From assembly GCA_009782655.1 (NCBI GenBank), contig WRIQ01000010.1, positions 1-13,012 of the forward strand: a stretch of 13,012 bases of DNA. Direction: 5' to 3'. Positions within the stretch are counted from its first letter, which is position 1. Every line of letters starts with the position of its first letter. A program made the translations under genes and the position numbers. The notes under the pieces are model-generated. The model saw only the letters and a program-made list of their open reading frames with translations, was not told where the DNA came from and did no database searches. The DNA is from Prolixibacteraceae bacterium. Its GTDB lineage: Bacteria > Bacteroidota > Bacteroidia > Bacteroidales > Prolixibacteraceae. Positions 6,926 through 13,012 of the stretch are shown one piece after another.

Positions 6926-8749
6926 GTGGAAAATTTCTTTGTCAGGATATACGATTTTTTCGAAAAGCATAAAACTCTTTTTTTTCTTCTGTTGGTGGGA
7001 AGTATGCTTTTCATGCTGTTCTTTTCGCTGAAAATAAATTTCAGGGAAGACATTTCCAGTTTTTTCTTCGAAAAGAAAAAAGCGGGACGCGATGCCGTCA
7101 TTTTCACCGATTTCAAAATGAAAGACCGCATGGCGGTTATTTTTTCTTCTGCCGATACGCTGCATCCCGATCCCGATTTTCTGATAGAAAAGTCGCAACA
7201 ATTCGAAAAGATTTTAAACAACCGCGCCGGCAGAACGCTGATAAACCAGATTATCTCCGAAATAAATGCCGACAGGATTTCGCAAACCGTCGATTTTATC
7301 TACGCCAACCTGCCCGTTTTCATGGTCGACGCCGACTATCGTTACCTCGACAGCATTGCGCAGCCCGATGCATTAGAACAAAAAATGATTCGGAATTACC
7401 ATTCGGTAGTTTCGCCCATGGGAATGATTACGCAAGAGGTGATAAGAAAAGATCCGCTGGGCGTTGGAAACCGGATTCTGGCGCAGCTCTCCATTTTCAA
7501 CCAATACGAAAATTATAAGATTTACGACGGGCACATTTTTACGGATAACGGCGATTTGCTGATATTCATCGACCCGCGCTACGGCATGTCCAACACGAGC
7601 GACAACGACAAACTAATCACCATCATCGAAAATACCATCACCGATATTACCAGCCTGACCAACAACCAATTGAATATAGAATATTACGGCGGCCCATCTG
7701 TTGCGGTCTACAATGCGCGACAGATAAAAAAAGACATGTACACCACCGTCAACATTGCTTTGATTGTCATCATTCTATTTATCCTGTTGACTTTCAAGAA
7801 TAAAAGAGCTGTTTCCCTGATTGTTTTCCCTGTGATTTACGGAGGTTTGTTTGCTTTGTGCGGCATCTGTTTTTTTGTCGGGCAAATTTCGTCCATCGCC
7901 ATTGGCGCAGGCGCCGCCGTACTAGGCATTGCGCTCAGCTACTCCATTCATGTAATCTCTCACAGCAACCACGTCGCCGATGTCAGGCAGATTATCAAGG
8001 ATCTGGCAAAACCGCTGACAATAGGAAGTTTCACTACCATTGGCGCTTTTCTGGCATTGCTGTTCACCAGTTCGCCCCTGCTCCGCGATTTCGGGCTTTT
8101 TTCTTCGCTTTCGCTGATTGGGACCACACTTTTCTGCCTTATTTTCCTGCCCCATTTCATTAAAAATGCGCCGGAGTCTACACGGGAACCTTGGCTGCTG
8201 CGCAAAATCGAAAAGCTCAACAGCTATCATCCCGAAAAAAACAAATGGTTGATTGCCGCTTTGATGGCCGTAACAGTTGTCAGTCTTTTCTTTTTCAACG
8301 ATGTGAAGTTTAATTCCGATATGATGCTGCTCAACTATGAGCCTGAAAAACTGAAGAATACGCGCGATAAACTTGAAAAGATCACGGGCGGCGACTCCGA
8401 CGGAATCATGCTCATTGCAGCAAGCCGCGACGCCGGGACGGCGCAGGAAGCATACGCCCGGATAGGCGAAAATCTGTCTGGAGCCATCAAAAGCGGTGAA
8501 GTGGAAAAGTTTGTTTCGGCAAGCAGCTTTGTTCCTCCGCCCAATTTACAACGCGTACGCATCGAAACGTGGAACAACTACCTGACTGCGGAGAGGAAAA
8601 ACCTTTTGCTGCAAAACCTCAACAGCGAAGCCATGAAGCAGGGATTTGCTCCCGACTCGTTTTTTGAGTTTTCGGCAATTCTCAACAAAAAATATGCGCC
8701 ACAGGATTTGTCACAAACAAAAGCTTTCAACGCCAGTTTCGGCGATTAG
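6926..8749 (+). CDS. MMPL/RND-family exporter, N-terminal half (ends at in-frame TAG)
   Basis: This 607-residue product covers the first part of an RND-superfamily exporter (COG4258-like). TM1 is at about 16-35, followed by a large periplasmic domain (about 36-270), TM2 to TM6 between about 272 and 412, TM7 at about 440-457, and then the beginning of the second periplasmic domain. It stops at TAG 8747-8749 in the middle of that domain. The following 674 codons continue in the same frame and supply exactly the missing half, so this is probably the front of a 1282-codon protein. Where canonical MMPL proteins have an acidic residue in TM4, the sequence is GIALSYSIHVI, with Ser338. The start is GTG at 6926, two bases after the glycosyltransferase stop, with AGGAG at 6909-6913. 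Its cluster role would be export of the lipid-linked product. On its own, this half is unlikely to function. Confidence 0.85.
   Translation: MENFFVRIYDFFEKHKTLFFLLLVGSMLFMLFFSLKINFREDISSFFFEKKKAGRDAVIFTDFKMKDRMAVIFSSADTLHPDPDFLIEKSQQFEKILNNRAGRTLINQIISEINADRISQTVDFIYANLPVFMVDADYRYLDSIAQPDALEQKMIRNYHSVVSPMGMITQEVIRKDPLGVGNRILAQLSIFNQYENYKIYDGHIFTDNGDLLIFIDPRYGMSNTSDNDKLITIIENTITDITSLTNNQLNIEYYGGPSVAVYNARQIKKDMYTTVNIALIVIILFILLTFKNKRAVSLIVFPVIYGGLFALCGICFFVGQISSIAIGAGAAVLGIALSYSIHVISHSNHVADVRQIIKDLAKPLTIGSFTTIGAFLALLFTSSPLLRDFGLFSSLSLIGTTLFCLIFLPHFIKNAPESTREPWLLRKIEKLNSYHPEKNKWLIAALMAVTVVSLFFFNDVKFNSDMMLLNYEPEKLKNTRDKLEKITGGDSDGIMLIAASRDAGTAQEAYARIGENLSGAIKSGEVEKFVSASSFVPPPNLQRVRIETWNNYLTAERKNLLLQNLNSEAMKQGFAPDSFFEFSAILNKKYAPQDLSQTKAFNASFGD
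8747..8749 (+). other. In-frame TAG splitting the 1282-codon transporter-acyltransferase-methyltransferase gene
   Basis: Reading from the GTG at 6926, codon 608 is TAG, and the same frame then stays open to the TAA at 10772-10774. No frame change is needed to join the halves. The break falls inside the second periplasmic domain, not at a domain border. The next codon is GTG, which could restart translation, but no Shine-Dalgarno-like sequence precedes it. TAG ends at least two other genes here (2071-2073 and 6921-6923), so general reassignment of TAG is unlikely. A nonsense mutation, a read or assembly error, or occasional readthrough remain possible. Confidence 0.85.
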
Positions 8750-10774
8750 GTGGCACAAGCCGATTCGTTGCATATTTTCATTGCGCAACTGACGCTGCCC
8801 GCCAAAAACAAAACCAGCATCTATCCACTTCTGATGAACGAGGAAAATGTTACCATTGTCGACCGCGCCTATTTCATTGGGCGAATGGCCAAAGATGTGA
8901 GCAACAACTTCTACATGATTCTTACACTCTCCTCCTTTCTCATTTTCTTTGTTTTGCTGATTTCCTACGGAAGGATCGAGCTTGCGCTGATGGCTTTTGC
9001 TCCCATGTTCCTGAGCTGGATAATCATCCTGGCCGGCATGGCCGTTTTGGGAATTGAGTTTAACATTGTCAACATCATCCTGTCCACATTCATCTTCGGC
9101 ATCGGCGACGACTTCAGCATTTTTGTCATGGACGGGCTGCTCAGTGAATATAAAAACGGAAAGAAAATTCTGGCAGCGCACAAAACCGCCATTTTCTTTT
9201 CGGCGGTTACCATCATCATCGGCATGGGTGCGCTGATATTCGCCCGCCATCCAGCCATCAAGTCCATTTCAGCCATTTCGCTGCTGGGTATTATATCGGT
9301 GGTGTGCATCGCCTATATTTTGCAGCCGCTGCTTTTTGGGCTTTTCATATCATCACCCGCAAAAAAAGGAGGCATGCCCGTCTCATTGATGGACATCATC
9401 CGTTCGGCATACGTCTTCCTGTGTTTTCTCGCGGGATGCCTGGCGCTCGGCATGTTAGCGCTCGTCTCATATACCCTACCCGTGAGCGCCCCGAAAAAAC
9501 GCGCATGGCTGTTGAAATGCGTCCACCATTTTGTGCGTTTTTTCATTGCACTTGTATTTTTTGTCCGGTTTAAGACGATTAACGAACATGGCGAAACTTT
9601 CCGGCGGCCTGCAATAATCGTTGCCAATCATCAATCGTTTGTCGATTTGATGGTGGCGCTGTCGCTCTCACCCAAAATTGTCATCGTCACCAACAAATGG
9701 GTATGGAATTCTCCCATTTTCGGCCTCATTATCCGCCGTTGCGGTTTTATCTATTCGGCCATCGGATACGAAAATATGGACGCCATTGTGCAGGAACGTT
9801 TCGCCGAGGGCTACTCGGTACTGATTTTTCCCGAAGGCACGCGCTCCGCCGACTGCGAAATAAACCGTTTTCACAAAGGTGCATTTTATCTGGCGGAGAA
9901 ACTTCAGGCCGACATTGTTCCACTGCTGTTCTACGGGAACGGACTGATTATTTCGAAAAACCAGCCGCTGCTGGTCAGCGGCGGCTCGCAGGTAACGCAA
10001 ATCCTTCGCCGCATAACGCCCATCGATCCGGCATTTGGAAATGGCTACCGCGAACGTACAAAAATGATAAACGCTTTTTATCGCGAACAATTTCAACATC
10101 TTTACAATCAATACAATAACCCACAAAATAGAAGCGTCTATACACAGTTTATCAAAAACTATATATACAAAGGGCCGACGCTGGAGTGGTACATGCGCAT
10201 TAAATCGCGAATGGAAAAGCGATATCGTTTTTTCGACGAATTACTGCCTCGCAAAGCTTTTATTGTCGACATAGGCTGCGGATACGGGCCCCTCGATTTT
10301 ATGTTGAAACTGAGCGCAAAAAAACGACGCATCGTGGCTGTCGACTACGACGAAGAGAAAATTGCACTGGCACGCCATGCCTTCTCGCGCAGCGATATGC
10401 AATTTATCCATGCCGATGCCGCCATGTACGACTTTCCGGATGCCGATGTTTTCATTATGAACGATATGCTCCATTACCTGAACCATGATGAACAAGAAAA
10501 ACTGATTGCACGATGTGTCGAAAAGCTGAATCCCCGTGGAATGCTCGTCATTCGCGACGGCGACACCAGCAAAAAAGAGCGGCATATACGCACCGAGAAA
10601 ACCGAAAAATGGTCGACGAAAATTACCAATTTCAACAAATCAGAACACGAATTGTGCTTTTTTTCATCAGAGATAATTCGCAGTATCGCCCAACAGCATG
10701 ACCTGTTGCTATCCGAACACGAAAACGACAAACTCACTTCGAACACCTGCTATATTCTGCAACGAAAGAGTTAA
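8750..10774 (+). CDS. MMPL exporter C-terminal half fused to PlsC acyltransferase and SAM methyltransferase
   Basis: This 674-residue reading frame directly continues the preceding one past TAG. Residues 1-50 finish the second periplasmic domain. TM8 to TM12 follow at about 54-74, 78-101, 105-128, 146-165 and 175-199, with Asp120/Asp121 in FGIGDDFSIF at the RND proton-relay position. Residues about 285-440 are a lysophospholipid acyltransferase (PlsC) domain with NHQSFVD (293-299; His294 and Asp299) and FPEGTRS (360-366). Residues about 500-674 are a class I methyltransferase with VDIGCGYG (506-513) and an acidic VAVDYD (529-534) at the second strand. The expected order transporter-acyltransferase-methyltransferase is known as a trifunctional protein in Bacteroidetes, usually as one chain of about this combined length. 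The GTG at 8750 is a possible restart without a visible ribosome site. More likely the piece is the downstream part of an interrupted gene. It could acylate and methylate a lipid before export. Confidence 0.85.
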   Translation: MAQADSLHIFIAQLTLPAKNKTSIYPLLMNEENVTIVDRAYFIGRMAKDVSNNFYMILTLSSFLIFFVLLISYGRIELALMAFAPMFLSWIIILAGMAVLGIEFNIVNIILSTFIFGIGDDFSIFVMDGLLSEYKNGKKILAAHKTAIFFSAVTIIIGMGALIFARHPAIKSISAISLLGIISVVCIAYILQPLLFGLFISSPAKKGGMPVSLMDIIRSAYVFLCFLAGCLALGMLALVSYTLPVSAPKKRAWLLKCVHHFVRFFIALVFFVRFKTINEHGETFRRPAIIVANHQSFVDLMVALSLSPKIVIVTNKWVWNSPIFGLIIRRCGFIYSAIGYENMDAIVQERFAEGYSVLIFPEGTRSADCEINRFHKGAFYLAEKLQADIVPLLFYGNGLIISKNQPLLVSGGSQVTQILRRITPIDPAFGNGYRERTKMINAFYREQFQHLYNQYNNPQNRSVYTQFIKNYIYKGPTLEWYMRIKSRMEKRYRFFDELLPRKAFIVDIGCGYGPLDFMLKLSAKKRRIVAVDYDEEKIALARHAFSRSDMQFIHADAAMYDFPDADVFIMNDMLHYLNHDEQEKLIARCVEKLNPRGMLVIRDGDTSKKERHIRTEKTEKWSTKITNFNKSEHELCFFSSEIIRSIAQQHDLLLSEHENDKLTSNTCYILQRKS

Positions 10775-10777
10775 AAT

Positions 10778-12274
10778 ATGTACAAATACGATTTCATCAT
10801 CGTTGGCGGCGGATTGGGCGGACTGGCCTGCGGAACCATCCTGAGCAAAGAGGGTTACAAAGTTTGCGTGCTGGAGAAAAATGCCGTTTTGGGCGGCTGC
10901 CTGCAATCTTTCAGCCGCAAAGGGGACATTTTCGATACCGGCATTCACTATGTGGGAAGCCTCGACGAAGGCGAAATTCTGCATCAATACCTGAAATACT
11001 TCGGCATCATCGACAAGCTGAAAACGCGCAGGCTTGACAGCGACGCCTACGATGTGGTCAATATTGCCGGCGAAGAATATGCCTTCAGCTCCGGGTTTGA
11101 GAAATTTGCCGATACGCTGTCGCAAAAATTTCCTACGGAAAGCAAAAACATCCGGGAATATGTTGATCTGTTGAAAACGGTGGGCAATTCAATCAGCGTT
11201 GAAAAGCTCAGGCAGGGGCTTATTTCCGAAAGCCGATTACAGTTTATGGAGATGTCGTGTTCAAAGAAAATCGCTTCGCTGACGACCAACCCGCAATTGC
11301 GCGCCGTTCTTTCGGGAAACTCCATGCTATATGCCGGAAACCGCGACACGACGTCGTTCTACACACATGCCATGATAAACAGCTCCAACATTTCGGGGCC
11401 ATACCGGTTTGTGGACGGCTCGCAGCAAATTGCCGACAGGCTTGCTGAACAGATACGGCAAAACGGCGGCGAAGTGCGCACCCACAGTCAGGTAACGCAC
11501 ATGCACGTAAACAACGGCGTCATCTCTTCGGTGGAGATCAATAATTCTGAAATCATTGAATCGCAAATGGTTATATCGTCCATCCATCCGCTGCCTACCT
11601 TCGAAATGGTTGAGAAAAATCCGTTCATAAAAAATACTTTTCTCAGCCGCATACGCACACTGGAAAATTCGTACGGGCTTTTTACCGTGTATTTGGTCAT
11701 GAAGAAAAACAGCGTTCCCTACCGGAATTGTAACTATCTCTTTTTCAGCCGGGCCGACGACATCATGAGTGTTCCCAAAACCGACAGCAATCACAGAATC
11801 AATGCAATAATGCTGGCGATGCAAGCTTCGGGGGAAAATCCTGATTTTTGCAGAGTGATTTCGCTGATTTCTCCCATGTATATTGCGGAGCTGGAAACAT
11901 GGAAAGACACAACTGTCAACCAGAGAGGTGAAGGATATAAAAATTTTGTGATGCAGAAAACCGAAGAGATGGTTGCCTATGCACGCCATTTCTTCCCGTC
12001 GGTGGCAACCCATGCAGAGTGCATTTATACCGCCTCGCCGCTCACATATAGAGATTACACGGGCACGCCCGAAGGTTCAGCATACGGAATTGTCAAAGAC
12101 TGCCGCAGCCTGATAAAAACATTGATTCCTGTGAGAACAAAAATCAAAAATCTGTATCTTACAGGCCAGAATATCAATGTCCACGGCATGCTGGGCGTTT
12201 GCGTGACGGCGGCGGCCACATGCGGTGAAATTTTAGGAATCTATTATCTGGCAAAGAAAATAGGGAATGCGTAA
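10778..12274 (+). CDS. FAD-dependent oxidoreductase, phytoene desaturase/CrtI-like
   Basis: This 498-residue flavoprotein has an N-terminal Rossmann fold: the dinucleotide-binding glycines lie in VGGGLGGLACG (residues 9-19) and Glu33 ends the second strand to hold the ribose. GGCLQSF (39-45) and GIHYVGSL follow, as in the CrtI/retinol-saturase family. The C-terminal FAD motif is NLYLTGQNINVHGMLG (458-473). Relatives add or remove double bonds, or isomerise polyenes, using FAD. No obvious membrane-spanning helix is seen, apart from the hydrophobic nucleotide-binding strand. Genes of this type recur in flexirubin and aryl polyene clusters of Bacteroidetes; a role in setting the oxidation level of the polyene or its aromatic end is plausible but inferred. 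The ATG lies three bases after the upstream TAA. The stop overlaps the next gene by 8 bases. Confidence 0.9.
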   Translation: MYKYDFIIVGGGLGGLACGTILSKEGYKVCVLEKNAVLGGCLQSFSRKGDIFDTGIHYVGSLDEGEILHQYLKYFGIIDKLKTRRLDSDAYDVVNIAGEEYAFSSGFEKFADTLSQKFPTESKNIREYVDLLKTVGNSISVEKLRQGLISESRLQFMEMSCSKKIASLTTNPQLRAVLSGNSMLYAGNRDTTSFYTHAMINSSNISGPYRFVDGSQQIADRLAEQIRQNGGEVRTHSQVTHMHVNNGVISSVEINNSEIIESQMVISSIHPLPTFEMVEKNPFIKNTFLSRIRTLENSYGLFTVYLVMKKNSVPYRNCNYLFFSRADDIMSVPKTDSNHRINAIMLAMQASGENPDFCRVISLISPMYIAELETWKDTTVNQRGEGYKNFVMQKTEEMVAYARHFFPSVATHAECIYTASPLTYRDYTGTPEGSAYGIVKDCRSLIKTLIPVRTKIKNLYLTGQNINVHGMLGVCVTAAATCGEILGIYYLAKKIGNA

Positions 12275-13012
12275 GTTGAAGAAAATAGCAGGAATATCAG
12301 GAATCGTGTTGATTTCGGTTCTAATAATCATCGTATCGTGGTTGATGTTGCTGTACCAAACCGCTGACATGAAAGCGCCCGACATAAAAATCGGCGTGTC
12401 GGCACATCGGGTGTTGCAACATGAAAACTACACGGAATACAACGGCAATTATTTACGCCTTAACAAATTCGGATTATGGGAACTGTCGTTGGCGGGAAAT
12501 GCCGCCGAGCGAGGATTTGCATCAGGCAATCTGATGAAAGATTTGCTTTTTTATCAGGAATCGGTTTTTGTGGATCAGATTCGCGAATTTATTCCCTCCG
12601 ACAATTACCTAAAATTTCTGCGTTTTCTGATCATCATCTTCAATCGCAATTTAGGCGAACGCATTGAAGAGGAATATCGCGAGGAGATATATGCCGTTTC
12701 GCAATCGTGCAGCGACGTTTTTGACGCCATCGGAACTCCCTATGAGCGGCAGCTTAACTATCATGCCGCCCACGACATCGGCCACGCCATTCAGGATTAT
12801 ATACTTGTGGGTTGCAGCGCTTTTGCCGTTTGGGGAGAACGCAGCGCCGACAGTTCCCTGCTCATCGGCCGCAATTTCGACTTTTACATGGGCGATAATT
12901 TCGCCAAAAACAAATTGGTGACCTTTTGCAATCCCGACGCGGGCTACAAATTTGTGTCGGTGGGCTGGCCCGGTATGATTGGCGTTCTCTCAGGAATGAA
13001 CGAAAAAGGGTT
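12267..13012 (+). CDS. C45 family autoproteolytic acyltransferase/hydrolase-like protein (partial, 3' end outside window)
   Basis: From the ATG at 12267 the frame stays open to the window edge, giving 248 codons and two bases. It overlaps the oxidoreductase stop by 8 bases. Residues 1-10 are basic, followed by one strong hydrophobic segment at about 8-30, so the protein is probably anchored in the inner membrane with its body in the periplasm. LVGCSAFAVWG contains Cys183 after Gly182, and GRNFDFYMGD (201-210) follows. This Gly-Cys arrangement with a downstream RNFDF is typical of Ntn hydrolases of the penicillin acyltransferase (C45) and choloylglycine hydrolase group, in which self-cleavage before Cys creates the nucleophile. 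These enzymes cleave or form amide bonds of acyl groups. Here it may attach or release the acyl product, but the substrate is unknown. The remaining C-terminal part cannot be checked. Confidence 0.82.
   Translation, partial: MRKLKKIAGISGIVLISVLIIIVSWLMLLYQTADMKAPDIKIGVSAHRVLQHENYTEYNGNYLRLNKFGLWELSLAGNAAERGFASGNLMKDLLFYQESVFVDQIREFIPSDNYLKFLRFLIIIFNRNLGERIEEEYREEIYAVSQSCSDVFDAIGTPYERQLNYHAAHDIGHAIQDYILVGCSAFAVWGERSADSSLLIGRNFDFYMGDNFAKNKLVTFCNPDAGYKFVSVGWPGMIGVLSGMNEKG

Noticed and set aside
8747..8749. Genome-wide reassignment of TAG to an amino acid
   Set aside because: TAG also terminates the ACP gene (2071-2073) and the glycosyltransferase gene (6921-6923) at the correct family lengths, directly before well-placed starts, so TAG works as a stop here.
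11327..12013. 228-codon open frame on the minus strand
   Set aside because: It is antisense to the FAD oxidoreductase, with a His/Arg-rich translation and no family features; it is a shadow of the coding strand.
1..13012. CRISPR arrays, insertion sequences, tRNA or rRNA genes, long repeats
   Set aside because: None was seen by eye; the window is almost completely filled with coding sequence and has no intergenic stretch longer than 16 bases.

Overview
The window looks like a stretch of a Bacteroidetes chromosome. The sequence has intermediate GC content, weak or absent Shine-Dalgarno sites at most starts, and a gene set typical of the aryl polyene / flexirubin-type pigment clusters of that phylum. 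No rRNA, tRNA or species marker is present, so the taxonomic call is inferred from gene content. All genes lie on the + strand and are packed end to end: most neighbours overlap or abut, and the largest gap is 16 bases. The window therefore appears to be the interior of one long operon. It begins inside one gene and ends inside another. No promoter, terminator, mobile element or repeat was found.

Region 1 (1-4060) is the type II fatty-acid/polyketide-like core. It holds the tail of a probable hotdog thioesterase, a ketosynthase carrying an extra degenerate ketosynthase-like domain, an acyl carrier protein, a second complete ketosynthase, and a truncated chain-length-factor-like ketosynthase with no active-site cysteine. 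Region 2 (4051-6923) holds a membrane-anchored polysaccharide deacetylase (NodB fold), a periplasmic LolA-like lipid carrier, a FabZ/ApeI-like dehydratase and a GT2 glycosyltransferase fused to DUF2062. Region 3 (6926-10774) encodes a giant transporter-acyltransferase-methyltransferase. An in-frame TAG at 8747-8749 divides it into 607 and 674 residue parts. Region 4 (10778-13012) holds a phytoene-desaturase-like FAD oxidoreductase and the first 248 codons of a membrane-anchored C45 / penicillin-acyltransferase-type Ntn hydrolase.

Working model (inference): the ketosynthases and the chain-length-factor-like subunit extend an acyl chain on the carrier protein, and the dehydratase introduces conjugated double bonds. 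The acyltransferase, methyltransferase, glycosyltransferase and perhaps the C45 protein attach and decorate the product as a lipid or glycolipid. The RND/MMPL transporter and LolA-like carrier then move it to the outer membrane. No ketoreductase, starter-activating ligase, ammonia-lyase or DarA/DarB-type resorcinol enzyme is visible here, so the exact product cannot be assigned from this window.

The most notable observation is the nonsense codon inside the otherwise intact 1282-codon transporter fusion. The fusion of an active ketosynthase to a catalytically dead one is the next most notable.
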